61,713 bases of DNA from Micromonospora sp. CB01531 (GTDB lineage: Bacteria > Actinomycetota > Actinomycetes > Mycobacteriales > Micromonosporaceae), in contig NZ_LWLS01000086.1 of the NCBI RefSeq assembly GCF_001905095.1, forward strand, positions 1 through 61,713, given 5' to 3'. The position numbers and the translations under genes were made by a program. The notes beneath the pieces are model-generated. The model had not been told where the DNA came from, made no database searches, and worked only from the letters and a program-made list of their open reading frames with translations. Below are positions 52,066-60,844 of the stretch, one piece after another. Position 1 is the first letter of the stretch; each line of letters begins with the position of its first letter.

Positions 52066-52709
52066 CCCGCGCGCCCCGTCCTGCCGAACCGATCCGCGTC
52101 TTCATCGTCGACGATCACCCCATCGTCCGACGCGGGCTGCGGGCGGCGCTGGATGCCGATCCGGGCATCACGGTCGTCGGGGAGGCCGCCACCGGCGTCG
52201 ACGCGATCGCACAGGTCGAAGCCAGCGCTCCTGACGTAGTCCTCATGGACCTGCACCTGGGGCCAGGCATCAACGGCGCGGAAGTCACCCGGCGGATCCT
52301 GGCCCACCCCCGACCACCACGGGTGCTGGTCCTGACCACCTACGACAGTGACGCCGACATCCTGCCCGCCATCACCGCCGGCGCCACCGGATACCTGCTC
52401 AAGGACACCGAACCTGACGACCTGCTGACCGCCATCCGCTCCGCCGCCGCGGGCGAGACCGTGCTCGCCCCCGCCATCGCCACCCGCCTGATCACCCGGG
52501 TACGCGCTCCCGGGCGGGCGCTGACCGCACGCGAGCTCGAGATCCTGCAGATGGTCGCCGAGGGCTACAGCAACCACGCCATCGCCCGGGCCACGTTCAT
52601 CACCGAGGCCACCGTCAAGTCCCACCTCGTCCAAGTGTTCAGCAAGCTCAATGTCGACAACCGCACCGCCGCGGTCGCCGAAGGCCGCCGCCGCGGGCTC
52701 ATTCCCTAG
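52062..52709 (+). CDS. LuxR/NarL-family response regulator
   Basis: This 215-residue protein starts at GTG 52062, overlapping the kinase stop. The receiver has the acidic pair VDD (VFIVDDHPIVRRGLRAALDA), phospho-Asp in VVLMDLHLGPG, Thr in VLVLTTYDSD and Lys in YLLKDTEPDD. The LuxR-type HTH is LTARELEILQMVAEGYSNHA with TEATVKSHLVQVFSKLNVDN. It probably activates the divergent ABC genes. Confidence 0.94.
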   Translation: MTRAPRPAEPIRVFIVDDHPIVRRGLRAALDADPGITVVGEAATGVDAIAQVEASAPDVVLMDLHLGPGINGAEVTRRILAHPRPPRVLVLTTYDSDADILPAITAGATGYLLKDTEPDDLLTAIRSAAAGETVLAPAIATRLITRVRAPGRALTARELEILQMVAEGYSNHAIARATFITEATVKSHLVQVFSKLNVDNRTAAVAEGRRRGLIP

Positions 52710-52792
52710 TCGGCATGTGGCCGGCTCCAGTTCCGCTTCTGTGGTGAACCGTCAGGCACCTCCGGCCGGGCATTGGCCTCGGTCCGGCGTGG

Positions 52793-53776
52793 TTAATCGT
52801 CCGGTCGGCCGGCGGTGCGGCGGGAGCGAAACGTCGTGCGGTACACCTGGGGCGGCACCCCGAGTTCCCGGCGGAAGCTGTACCGCAGGTTGCCCGCCGA
52901 GCCGATGCCGGTGCGTGCGGCGATCTGCTCGACCGACTCGTCGCTGGCCTCGAGCATCCGCTGCGCGGCGAGGATCCGCTCCCGCATGAGCCACTGGTGC
53001 GGGCTCATTCCCGTGAGCCGTTGAAAGCGCCGGGTCAGCGTGCGCGGGCTCATGTGCACCTGCGCGCCCAGGCCGCGCAGCGACCACCGCTGGTCCAGAT
53101 GCCGGCGCATCCAGTCGAGCAGGTCCGGCAGCGGATCGCCAGGGTCGGGGCTCAGCGGCGAGTCGACGAACTGGGACTGGCCGCCGCTGCGGTAACCGGC
53201 CAGCACTAGCCGCTGAGCCAGGGTGGCGGCGGCATCCGCGCCGAAATCTCCGCGTACGACGTGCAGCGCGAGGTCCATTCCCGCCGACATGCGCGCGGCG
53301 GTGAGGATCCGGCGATCGTCGACGAACAGGGCGCGCGGGTCCACGGTGGCGGACGGGAAGAGCGAGGCGAGCAGCGGGGCCATCGCCCAGTGCGTGGTGG
53401 CCCGCCGCTGATCGAGGAGACCGGCGTAGCCGAGCACGAACGCGCCGGTGCAGATCGACATGATGCGCGCGCCCCGCCGGTACGCGCGGTGCAGGGTCGT
53501 CAGCAACGCCTGCGGTGGGACCTCGTGTTCTTTCGTCCAGCCGGGAACGATCAGCAGGTCGGCCCGTTCCGCCTCGTCGAGTCCGTACGGGGCCTGGACG
53601 GTGACCCCGCCGTCGAGCTCGACCGGGCCCGGTGCCACGCCGCACGTCCTGGTCCGATACCACGATCCGAACCGGCCGGAGTAGTCCACGCCGAAGATCT
53701 CGTTGACAGTCACGTAGTCGAAGCTGCCCGCGCCGGTGTAGGCCAACAGGGCCACCCCGGGTCCGTCGAGCGGCAT
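52793..53776 (-). CDS. GlxA-family (DJ-1/PfpI + AraC) transcriptional regulator
   Basis: This 327-residue protein starts at ATG 53776, with GGGAGG 8 bases upstream. The N-terminal DJ-1/PfpI-like domain (VALLAYTGAGSFDYVTVNEI, LIVPGWTKEHE) has Cys in IMSICTGAFVLGYAGLLDQR at the nucleophile-elbow position. The C-terminal AraC domain (about 230-320) has GAQVHMSPRTLTRRFQRLTG and AARTGIGSAGNLRYSFRREL. GlxA-type regulators sense metabolites and control adjacent genes, so the divergent Tat-exported MBL-fold gene is the natural candidate target. Confidence 0.9.
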   Translation of the reverse strand: MPLDGPGVALLAYTGAGSFDYVTVNEIFGVDYSGRFGSWYRTRTCGVAPGPVELDGGVTVQAPYGLDEAERADLLIVPGWTKEHEVPPQALLTTLHRAYRRGARIMSICTGAFVLGYAGLLDQRRATTHWAMAPLLASLFPSATVDPRALFVDDRRILTAARMSAGMDLALHVVRGDFGADAAATLAQRLVLAGYRSGGQSQFVDSPLSPDPGDPLPDLLDWMRRHLDQRWSLRGLGAQVHMSPRTLTRRFQRLTGMSPHQWLMRERILAAQRMLEASDESVEQIAARTGIGSAGNLRYSFRRELGVPPQVYRTTFRSRRTAGRPDD

Positions 53777-54002
53777 CGGCGGCCTCCCACCACTCACACC
53801 ACCTCCGCCCGACCGGCTGTAGGCGGATCGAGGCACATCCTAGAAACCCGGCGGGTGGGTGCGGCGGCGATGTCCGGTCAGGTATCGACAGGATCAGGTC
53901 AGCCGCCGGCCAGGCTGTTACGGGCAGGTCGATCCCGGTCCTAGCGTTCGTCCCTGACGCCGGGCGGGTCGAGGGCCCCGGCCCACACGAGAGGCAACTG
54001 CT

Positions 54003-54953
54003 GTGAGTGAGACTTCCCCCCAGTTCGGGCGAAGGACCTTCCTGCTCGCCGCCACGGCCGTGACGGTCGCCGGCTCCACGGGCGTGGCCGAGCTGGCGAG
54101 CGCGGCCCCGGCCAGCAGGACGGGGCGAGGGACCGGGGCGTCCCGGTCGGTCGGTGCGTTCGAGGTGATCCCGCTGCTGGACGCGGCCGGGCCCTTCTTC
54201 CTCGACCGGCAGGTCGCGTTTCCCGACGCGACGCCCCACGACTGGGACCTCGCCCGGGCCGTCGACCCGGCCGCGTTCGGCCCCGGGGAATCCTGGCAGC
54301 TCGACTTCCGCTGCTTCGCGATCCGCGGGCCGCGAGGCCGGCTGATGCTGGTCGACACCGGAGTGGGACCCGACGGCAGTCCCGCAGCGGCCTGGGCGCC
54401 GACACCGGGCCGGCTTCCGTCGGAGCTCGAGCGCGCCGGCATCGACCCGGCGGAGGTCGACACGGTGGTGCTGACCCACCTGCACGAGGACCACTTCGGC
54501 TGGTCCGTCGGGCTGGACGGGACGCCGATGTTCCCCAACGCCCGGTACGTCGTGCAACAGCGTGAGGTGGCTGCCCTGCCGGACGGCGATGCCGCCCGGT
54601 CATACGTCGTCGATCCGCTGCGCACGACCGGCCAACTGGACGAGGTGGGCGGTGCCACCCGACTCGCGTCTGCCCCTGGCCGGGCTGGCGGGTCGATCCG
54701 CGTCGTACCCACCCCGGGACACACTCCGGGTCACCAGTCGGTCGTCGTCGACGCCGGCGGCAAGCAGGTGATCGTGACCGGCGATGTGCTGGTCCACGCC
54801 GTCCAAATCGTCGACCCCGCGGTGGCCTACCGGTACGAGGCGGACCTCGACGTCGCTCGTCGGACCCGTCAGCGGCTCCTCGACGAGGCGCGCGCCAGCC
54901 GCGCCGTGCTGGCCACCGCACACCTGAACCACCCCTGGACCGAACTGGCGTGA
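54003..54953 (+). CDS. Tat-exported metallo-beta-lactamase-fold hydrolase
   Basis: This 316-residue protein has the twin-arginine signal SETSPQFGRRTFLLAATAVT and cleavage near ASAAP (about 37). The MBL fold has LMLVDTGVGP, the metal motif THLHEDHFG (HxHxDH), PTPGHTPGHQSV and VTGDVL. It resembles AHL-lactonase-like or MlhB-type enzymes; substrate unknown. It starts with GTG at 54003, divergent from the GlxA regulator and convergent with the DODA-type dioxygenase. Confidence 0.88.
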   Translation: MSETSPQFGRRTFLLAATAVTVAGSTGVAELASAAPASRTGRGTGASRSVGAFEVIPLLDAAGPFFLDRQVAFPDATPHDWDLARAVDPAAFGPGESWQLDFRCFAIRGPRGRLMLVDTGVGPDGSPAAAWAPTPGRLPSELERAGIDPAEVDTVVLTHLHEDHFGWSVGLDGTPMFPNARYVVQQREVAALPDGDAARSYVVDPLRTTGQLDEVGGATRLASAPGRAGGSIRVVPTPGHTPGHQSVVVDAGGKQVIVTGDVLVHAVQIVDPAVAYRYEADLDVARRTRQRLLDEARASRAVLATAHLNHPWTELA

Positions 54954-55014
54954 GTTACCCAGTGCTGAGGAGTCACGGTCGCCGTGCTGACCCGGGCGTC
55001 AACGGGCTGGGGTG

Positions 55015-55899
55015 CTACCCGACGGTCTGGAAGGAGCGCTTGGAGAAGCCCATCATGTAGCCGTCGATGGCGGTGAGGACCGGTCGGTCGGGTTGGTCGG
55101 CAGCCCCGAGGGTGATGAACAGCGGGATGTAGTGGTCGGCGGTGGGATGCGCGTAGGGCATGCCGGGGGTGCGGGTCTGGTAGGCGGCGAGTTCGTCGAG
55201 GTCGCCGCGGGCGAGGGCGTCGGCGGCCCAGGCGTCGAAGTCGGACGACCAGGCGGGGACGGCGCCCCGGGTGAACATCTCCCGGGTGACGAACGGCAGG
55301 CCGTGTGTCATGAAGCCGGAGCCGATGACGAGGACACCTTCCTCGCGCAGCGGGCGTAGGCGGGCACCCAACTGGAGCAGGCGGGCCGGGTTCTGGGTCG
55401 GCATGCTGAGCTGGAGCACCGGGACGTCGGCCAGCGGGTACATGGCCATCAGCGGCACCCAGGCCCCGTGGTCGAGGCCGCGGCTGGGGTGCTGGTGGAG
55501 TGGTTCGCCGGCCGGCATGGCCCCGGCCACCCGCTTGGCGAGGGAGCCGGCGTCGGGTGTGTCGTAGCGCAGCGTGTAGTAGCGCGGGTGGAAGCCGCCA
55601 AAGTCGTAGACCAGCGGGGTGTGCGCGGCTGACGCGGACAGGCTCAGCGGGGCGCTCTCCCAGTGCGCCGAGATGATCAGGATGCTGCGGGGCTTCGGCA
55701 GCGACTGGGCCCAGTCGAACAGCTGCCGGATCCAGGGTCCGTCGTCGAACAGCGGCGGCGCGCCGTGGCTGAGGTAGAGGGCGGGCAGCGGCCCGTCCGC
55801 GGGGGTCCACTCCCGTTGGGCCCGGGCGCGGGGGAGGGCGTCGGTGAGGAACTGGTCGTACGCACCGGCGGGCACGGCCGGGTTGAGGATGGAGGTCAT
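55015..55899 (-). CDS. Class III extradiol ring-cleavage (DODA/LigB-type) dioxygenase
   Basis: This 294-residue cytoplasmic protein has the metal and catalytic His sites ALYLSHGAPPLFDDGPW, ILIISAHWESAP and LDHGAWVPLMAMYPLADVPV, plus HPTADHYIPLFITLGA. This pattern is the DODA-like (YgiD) group, zinc- or iron-dependent. GAGG precedes the ATG. It is cotranscribed with the marR gene 31 bp upstream, as in the actinobacterial MarR/DODA/DoxX aromatic or electrophile-response loci. Confidence 0.9.
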   Translation of the reverse strand: MTSILNPAVPAGAYDQFLTDALPRARAQREWTPADGPLPALYLSHGAPPLFDDGPWIRQLFDWAQSLPKPRSILIISAHWESAPLSLSASAAHTPLVYDFGGFHPRYYTLRYDTPDAGSLAKRVAGAMPAGEPLHQHPSRGLDHGAWVPLMAMYPLADVPVLQLSMPTQNPARLLQLGARLRPLREEGVLVIGSGFMTHGLPFVTREMFTRGAVPAWSSDFDAWAADALARGDLDELAAYQTRTPGMPYAHPTADHYIPLFITLGAADQPDRPVLTAIDGYMMGFSKRSFQTVG

Positions 55900-55930
55900 G
55901 TCGGCGCCTCTCGTGCGGGTGTGGGGGTGG

Positions 55931-56413
55931 TCAGCCGGGGCAGTTGCCGTCCGGGTCGACGACACGCATGATGCGGCGGCCGATGTCGCGCAGCTGTCGC
56001 TGCTGCGCTTTGGTGAGCGGGTCGAAGACGAGGGTGCGTACCGCGTCGACATGACCGGGCGCGGTCTCGACGACCTTGGCCCAGCCCTGCTCGGTGAGGA
56101 TCGCCAGGGTGTAGCGGCCGTCGGTGGGATCCGGGATACGCCGTACCCAGCCGCGCTTCTCGAGCCGGCCGACCACCTGTGACAGGCGTGAGAGGGACCC
56201 TTCGGCCAGCACGGCCAGCTCGCTCATGCGCAGTGTGCGGTCGGGCGCTTCGGACAGCCCGGCCAGCACCTGGTATTCGAAGTGGCTGATCCCGGCATCT
56301 CGCTGCAACTGGGCGTCCAGCGACGACGGCAGCCTGATCAGCACGCTGACCAGGGCGAGCCAGGTCTGCCTCTCCTCGGCGTCCAGCCAGCGCGGCTCCT
56401 GCGGCGTCTCCAT
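55931..56413 (-). CDS. MarR-family transcriptional regulator
   Basis: This 160-residue protein has the winged helix: HFEYQVLAGLSEAPDRTLRM, ELAVLAEGSLSRLSQVVGRL (recognition helix) and the wing RRIPDPTDGRYTLAILTEQG, flanked by dimerisation helices. It is divergent from doxX and followed by the dioxygenase gene. Palindromes at 56426-56477 between the two starts indicate autoregulation and control of DoxX. The ligand is probably a phenolic or electrophile. Confidence 0.93.
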   Translation of the reverse strand: METPQEPRWLDAEERQTWLALVSVLIRLPSSLDAQLQRDAGISHFEYQVLAGLSEAPDRTLRMSELAVLAEGSLSRLSQVVGRLEKRGWVRRIPDPTDGRYTLAILTEQGWAKVVETAPGHVDAVRTLVFDPLTKAQQRQLRDIGRRIMRVVDPDGNCPG

Positions 56414-56425
56414 ACCTCCAGCATA

Positions 56426-56477
56426 ACTTCACGCCTGAAGTGATCCAGGCCACCTATCACTTGTAGCTTGAAGTGAT
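56426..56477. promoter_or_regulatory. MarR operators between marR and doxX
   Basis: Two palindromes with related half-sites: ACTTCA-cgcc-TGAAGT (56426-56441), and ATCACTT (56456-56462) with AAGTGAT (56471-56477) around an 8-nt centre. A further half-site CTTGAAGT occurs at about 56500. The shared TTGAAGT-like half and the divergent promoter location are typical of MarR sites. Confidence 0.7.
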
Positions 56478-56531
56478 CCGCTCTACGGTTCGCTCAACGC
56501 TTGAAGTCATGAGAGGTCCGGGAGGGCCGTG

Positions 56532-56912
56532 GTGAACATCGTTCTGTGGATCATCGCCAGTCTGCTGGCCATCGCGTTCCTCGCCGCCGGGGCGATGAAG
56601 CTGGTCCAGTCGAAGGAGAAGCTGGCCGCCTCCGGCATGGGCTGGACGGAGAACGCCAGCGCCAGCACGATCAAACTCATCGGCGCGCTGGAGGTGCTCG
56701 CCGCGGTCGGGCTGATCCTGCCCGCCGCGCTCGACATCGCCCCCGTGCTGGTGCCGCTGGCCGCGCTAGGGCTCGTCCTCGTCATGCTCGGCGCGATCGT
56801 CGTGCACGCCCGCCGCAAGGAGTCCCAGAGCATCGTGGTCAACGTGGTGCTGCTGGTGCTGGCCGCCGTGGTGGCCTGGAGCCGGTTCGGACCCTGGTCG
56901 TTCACCTCCTGA
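56532..56912 (+). CDS. DoxX-family membrane protein
   Basis: This 126-residue protein has four helices (NIVLWIIASLLAIAFLAAGA, TIKLIGALEVLAAVGLILPA, APVLVPLAALGLVLVMLGAI, IVVNVVLLVLAAVVAWSRFG) and the DoxX signature AAGAMKLV. Tandem GTG codons: the second (56532) is 6 bases after GGAGG; 56529 is the alternative. It is divergent from marR with operators between. DoxX-like proteins act in redox or electrophile stress, mechanism unproven. An inverted repeat follows. Confidence 0.85.
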   Translation: MNIVLWIIASLLAIAFLAAGAMKLVQSKEKLAASGMGWTENASASTIKLIGALEVLAAVGLILPAALDIAPVLVPLAALGLVLVMLGAIVVHARRKESQSIVVNVVLLVLAAVVAWSRFGPWSFTS

Positions 56913-56920
56913 CCGCGCCG

Positions 56921-56954
56921 GCCGGCTCAGCCCGCCGTTAGGTGCTGAGCCGGC
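56921..56954. terminator. Bidirectional terminator after doxX
   Basis: GCCGGCTCAG (56921-56930) and CTGAGCCGGC (56945-56954), a perfect 10-bp stem, lie between the convergent doxX and response regulator genes. Confidence 0.6.
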
Positions 56955-56987
56955 ACCGCCCGTCGAGGGCGCCGGAGCGGGCTGCGA

Positions 56988-57656
56988 TCACCGCCGGTCG
57001 CGCAGGGACGGATCGGTACGCAGGTAGGTGAGGACCGCCAGCACCCGCCGGTTGGTGTCGTCGCTGGGCGGCAGGTCGAGCTTGGTCAGGATGTTTCCCA
57101 CGTGCTTGCCGATCGCCGCCTCGGTGACGTGGAGTTTTGCCGCGATCGCCGCGTTGGAATGGCCCTCGGCGAGCCGCGCGAGCACCTCGCGTTCGCGGGC
57201 GGACAGGGCGGCGAGCGGATCGCGGGGGCGGTGCAGCAGCTGCCGGACGACGTCCGGGTCGATGGCTGTGCCGCCGTCGACGACTCGGCGCAGGGTGTCG
57301 GCGAACTCGGCGACGTCGGCCACCCGGTCCTTGAGCAGGTAGCCGACGTGCCGGCCGTCGCCGCTGTCGAGCAGCGCGGAGGCGTACTCGGTCTGCACGT
57401 ACTGGCTCAGCACCACGACGGCCAGGTGCGGCCGCTTCGCACGGAGGGCGACGGCCGCCCGCAGGCCGTCGTCGCGATGGTGCGGCGGCATGCGGATGTC
57501 GGTCACGAGCAGGTCCGGCTCGTGCGCGCGGACCGCGTCCAGCAGGTCCGGCGCCGACCCGACGGCGGCGACCACCTCGAAGTCGAACCGGGTCAGCAGG
57601 CCGACGAGGCCCTCGCGCAGGAGGACCTCGTCCTCGGCGAGCACGACCCGGGTCAT
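56988..57656 (-). CDS. LuxR-family response regulator
   Basis: This 222-residue protein has a receiver with VVLAEDEVLLREGLVGLLTR, phospho-Asp in LLVTDIRMPPHHRDDG, Ser in VVVLSQYVQ and Lys in GYLLKDRVAD. The LuxR HTH is LSAREREVLARLAEGHSNAA with TEAAIGKHVGNILTKLDLPP. Its ATG overlaps the stop of the kinase upstream (ATGA). The target is unknown. Confidence 0.94.
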   Translation of the reverse strand: MTRVVLAEDEVLLREGLVGLLTRFDFEVVAAVGSAPDLLDAVRAHEPDLLVTDIRMPPHHRDDGLRAAVALRAKRPHLAVVVLSQYVQTEYASALLDSGDGRHVGYLLKDRVADVAEFADTLRRVVDGGTAIDPDVVRQLLHRPRDPLAALSAREREVLARLAEGHSNAAIAAKLHVTEAAIGKHVGNILTKLDLPPSDDTNRRVLAVLTYLRTDPSLRDRR

Positions 57657-58945
57657 CGGCGGCACGGCAGCTCCACCCGGACGAGGGTAGGGCCGCCGGT
57701 CGGGCTGGCGAGCAGCAACCGCCCGTTGACCGCGGCGACCCGGTCGGCGAGGCCGGTCAGGCCGGTGCCCCGGGCCGGGTCCGCGCCGCCCCGGCCGTCG
57801 TCCTCGACCTCCACGACGAGGTGGCGATCGGTCTGGGTCAGCCGCACCTCGGCGCGGGTCGCGTGGGCGTGCCGGGCGACGTTGCCCAGGGACTCCGACA
57901 CCACGAAGTAGGCGGTGGTCTCCACCAGTTCCGGCGCCGGTTGTGTGAGGCCGGCGTGTACGTCGACGGGGATGGTGGCCTCGCCGGCCAGTTCCCGGAC
58001 GGCGCCGGCCAGGCCGAGCTCGGTGAGGTTCTGCGGGCGGATGCCCTGCACGATCTGCCGGAGCGTGACCATCAGGTCCTTGGCCTGTTCGTGCGCGACG
58101 GCCAACGGCCGGGCGGCGGGTGAGTCCTCGGGCACGTCGAGCCGGGCCAGCCCCAGTTGCAGGGTCAGGCTGGTCAGCCGCGGCTGCGCGCCGTCGTGCA
58201 CGTCGCGCTCGATGCGGCGGCGTTCCGCCTCGTACGCGTCGACCAGGCGGGCCCGGGAGCGGGTGACCTCCCGCAGCGCCGCCCGGTCGTCGGGCGGCCC
58301 GCCGAGCAGCCACCGGGCCAGCGCCGTCTGGACGGCGACGAGCAGCCCGGCCAGATACCACAGCACCGGGACGAAGAGGACGCCTACGACGGCGTACGGG
58401 ATCGCCTGGCGGGCGGTGTCGACCGTGCTCCAGACCACGACGATCTGGTCGGCGTCACCGGCCAGCCAGGGGCTGGCGATCAGCGTGAGGTCCAGCAGGG
58501 CGAGCAGCGTGAACAGCCAGTACGCGATCGGCACGACGCCGCCCAGGAAGAAGGCGTAGGCGACCTCCCGCCAGGCCGTGGCGCTGGTGTAGCGCGCCGC
58601 CAGGCCCCGGAAGCTGTGCGCGGGCAGTGGGCGCGGGTCGACGATGCCGAGCCGCCACCGTTCGAGCATGGTCACCGGGATGCTCACGATCGGGGCGAGC
58701 GCCAGCACGACGAGGCCGGCGACGGTCAGGAACAGGACGATGGGCAGCTCGACGGGGCGGCCCTGCCGTGCCGCGTTGACCACCGCCAGCAACGGTGCCC
58801 CGACGACGAGCAGCCCGACCGCCAGCACGCCGGCGACCGGCACAGTGGTGACGGCGTACGCCAGTGCGCGCCAGGGCCATGCGGAGATCAGATAGCCGCG
58901 TCGGCGAAGTGCCGCCGCCAGGTGCAGTGGTCCGTCCAAGGTCAT
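57653..58945 (-). CDS. Sensor histidine kinase (DesK class)
   Basis: This 430-residue protein has a PspC/DUF-like membrane region of about six helices, then HisKA_3 (YEAERRRIERDVHDGAQPRL, with the usual QQR changed to QPR), and HATPase (YFVVSESLGNVARHAHATRA, VEVEDDGRGGADPARGTGL). The phosphoacceptor is in DVHDG. A single conserved-Gln change does not remove a catalytic residue. It forms the second two-component system here, coupled to its regulator. Confidence 0.92.
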   Translation of the reverse strand: MTLDGPLHLAAALRRRGYLISAWPWRALAYAVTTVPVAGVLAVGLLVVGAPLLAVVNAARQGRPVELPIVLFLTVAGLVVLALAPIVSIPVTMLERWRLGIVDPRPLPAHSFRGLAARYTSATAWREVAYAFFLGGVVPIAYWLFTLLALLDLTLIASPWLAGDADQIVVVWSTVDTARQAIPYAVVGVLFVPVLWYLAGLLVAVQTALARWLLGGPPDDRAALREVTRSRARLVDAYEAERRRIERDVHDGAQPRLTSLTLQLGLARLDVPEDSPAARPLAVAHEQAKDLMVTLRQIVQGIRPQNLTELGLAGAVRELAGEATIPVDVHAGLTQPAPELVETTAYFVVSESLGNVARHAHATRAEVRLTQTDRHLVVEVEDDGRGGADPARGTGLTGLADRVAAVNGRLLLASPTGGPTLVRVELPCRR

Positions 58946-59077
58946 GCGAAAGACACTAGCCAGGCGTAACCGGCGGGCCCAGCCGGCTGAATCCACTCTT
59001 CGGGTATGCCCAGCCCTACCTGATATTGACGCACTGGGCCCAGTGCGGCGCCACCGCGGGGGCGTTGGACTTGGCCC

Positions 59078-59731
59078 ATGCGTATCCATCGCCTGGGCTC
59101 GTACAACTGGCTGCTGGCCACACCGCTGTTCCTGGCCGCGAACGTGATCACCGGGCTGGCGTGGCGGCAGCCGCGCTTCAGCTGGGCCACCCACAACATT
59201 AGCGACCTGGGCAATGTGACCTGCGGGGTGTGGGACAGCACCCGCCCGCGCGAGGTCTGCTCGCCATGGCATGCGGCGATGAACGGGGCCATGATCGTCA
59301 CCGGCCTGCTGCTCGCGCTCGGGGTGCTGCTCACCTGGTCGGCGCTCGGCCGTGGGCTCGCCACCCGGGCGGCGCAGGTGCTGACGCTCGCCGGTGCGAG
59401 CGGATACGTCCTGGCCGGGGCGTATCCGGCGGACGTGCACGAGAACAACCACTTCCTGGCGGCACTGCTGATCTTCGTACTGGGCAACGTCGGCATGCTG
59501 GTGGCGTCGCTGGCCCGGCGGTCGCCGGTGCTGGGCGCGATGCGCGAGGACAGTCTCGCGCTGGGCCTGACCGGCCTGGCCGGCACGGCCCTGTTCCTGG
59601 CCCAGGTCGACCTTGGCTTCGGCGTCGGCGGCATGGAACGGGTGGCCGTGTTTCCCCTGATGGCCTGGACCGTCGCGGTCGCGGTGCGGCTCACGCGTAC
59701 GCCGCCGGCCGCTGACCGACTCCTATGCTGA
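59078..59731 (+). CDS. DUF998 membrane protein
   Basis: This 217-residue protein has six helices, and SWATHNISDLGNVTCG and a downstream AGAYPADVHENNHFLAALLI are DUF998 signatures. No function is known for the family; some members sit with lipid or antibiotic genes. It ends 4 bp before the DUF1905 gene, so the two are probably cotranscribed. Confidence 0.85.
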   Translation: MRIHRLGSYNWLLATPLFLAANVITGLAWRQPRFSWATHNISDLGNVTCGVWDSTRPREVCSPWHAAMNGAMIVTGLLLALGVLLTWSALGRGLATRAAQVLTLAGASGYVLAGAYPADVHENNHFLAALLIFVLGNVGMLVASLARRSPVLGAMREDSLALGLTGLAGTALFLAQVDLGFGVGGMERVAVFPLMAWTVAVAVRLTRTPPAADRLLC

Positions 59732-59735
59732 CCGG

Positions 59736-60023
59736 ATGGACCTGGAGTTCAGCGGCGAGCTGTGGTTCTGGCGGGGACCCGCGCCGTTCCACTTCGTCAC
59801 CGTCCCGGACGAGCAGTGCGGTGCGCTGGAAGCGGCTTCCGCGGCGGTGACCTACGGCTGGGGCATGATTCCGGTTGCGGCCCGGATCGGGGGCACCGGA
59901 TGGCGGACGTCGCTCTTTCCGAAGGACGGGCGGTACATCGTGCCGGTGAAGGCGTCGGTGCGGAAGGCCGAAGAGCTCGAGGTGGGCGAGGTGGTTGCGG
60001 TACGGCTCACCCTGGACGTGTGA
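59736..60023 (+). CDS. DUF1905 protein
   Basis: This 95-residue beta-barrel-like protein has LEFSGELWFWRGPAPFHFVT, VTYGWGMIPVAARIGGTGWR, TSLFPKDGRYIVPVKASVRK and EVGEVVAVRLTLDV, matching DUF1905 over its full length. It usually occurs alone or fused to YdeI-like domains; no mechanism is known. It follows DUF998 and ends before an inverted repeat. Confidence 0.88.
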   Translation: MDLEFSGELWFWRGPAPFHFVTVPDEQCGALEAASAAVTYGWGMIPVAARIGGTGWRTSLFPKDGRYIVPVKASVRKAEELEVGEVVAVRLTLDV

Positions 60024-60031
60024 ACAGCGAC

Positions 60032-60061
60032 GAGTGCGGGATGTTCGGCACGCCCGCACTC
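60032..60061. terminator. Terminator between DUF1905 and nitroreductase remnant
   Basis: GAGTGCGGG (60032-60040) and CCCGCACTC (60053-60061) form a 9-bp stem between the convergent DUF1905 gene and the nitroreductase fragment. Confidence 0.55.
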
Positions 60062-60076
60062 CGCCACCGCGACCAC

Positions 60077-60390
60077 TCAACCGGCCAGCTCCACCGGCCC
60101 CGGTTGCACGACCTTGTCAACCGGGCGACGCCGGTTGCGGAGGTCGCGGGGCGGCTCGTCGCTGTAGCCGATCGAGATCGCTCCGATCGGGGTGAACTGC
60201 GGCGGCACGCCGAACGCCGCACGGAACGCGTCGATCCGGTCCACCGGCATGCCGAGGAAACACGCGCCCAGTCCGGCGTCGACCGCGGTCAGCAGCATCA
60301 GCAGCGACGCCATCCCCGTGTCGATGTCCCAGTACGGGGCGGGCCACCGGGCGGCGTCCGACCGGTCGACGAACCGTTGCTGATTCCGTA
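60077..60390 (-). pseudogene. Nitroreductase-family protein, C-terminal fragment
   Basis: The fragment is about 105 residues: RFVDRSDAARWPAPYWDIDT, GMASLLMLLTAVDAGLGACF, LGMPVDRIDAFRAAFGVPPQ, FTPIGAISIGYSDEPPRDLR and RRPVDKVVQPG. This is the FMN-binding C-terminal half of actinobacterial nitroreductases. The N-terminal half is absent here because an IS200/IS605-type element abuts at about 60390; it may lie beyond 61713. The gene is therefore broken unless the element excises. Confidence 0.8.
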
Positions 60391-60399
60391 GTCGGATGT

Positions 60400-60432
60400 C
60401 AGCAATCCCAGTCTTTCGGCTGGGAAGGTCCG
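60400..60432 (-). ncRNA. Hairpin at element right end: putative 3' part of omega-RNA
   Basis: TCCCAG-tctttcgg-CTGGGA (60406-60425) lies just downstream of the tnpB 3' end on its strand. In TnpB systems the omega-RNA derives from the 3' end of tnpB and the right end, with its guide being the flanking host sequence; here that would be nitroreductase sequence about 60375-60390. This is inference from position and hairpin only. Confidence 0.4.
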
Positions 60433-60844
60433 TAACGGTGTCACCGGAGCGCGGGTTGCGCTTCGGTGTCCTGATGACGGTCTCGCGTTTCCTGCTGCCG
60501 TTGGTGGGGCAGGGTTTCGCCACCTGCCCGCCCACCCGCGGCGTTGCGGCTGCGGGTGGTGGTGCGGGTCTTGTGGTCGGCTCCACGCGGTTTCGGCGCT
60601 TGCACGCCCGGGTCTCCGGCCACTCCGGTACCCGTTGTTGCTGCCGTCGCGAGGGCGGCGAGGTTGCGGGCTGCGTTCTCGTCCCGGTCGATAACCAGGT
60701 CGCAGGCATCGCAGGTGAACACTCGGACGTGCAGCGGCAGCTTGGCTTTCACCGTGCTGCAGGCCGAGCAGGTTTTGCTGGAGGGATACCAGCGGTTGGC
60801 TACTATCCGCCGGCCGCCGTTCCATGCGGTTTTGTACTCCACCT

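Noticed and set aside
57653..58945. Kinase declared defective because of QPR in the DHp motif
   Set aside because: The phosphoacceptor His and ATP-binding G-boxes are intact; the changed residue is not catalytic.
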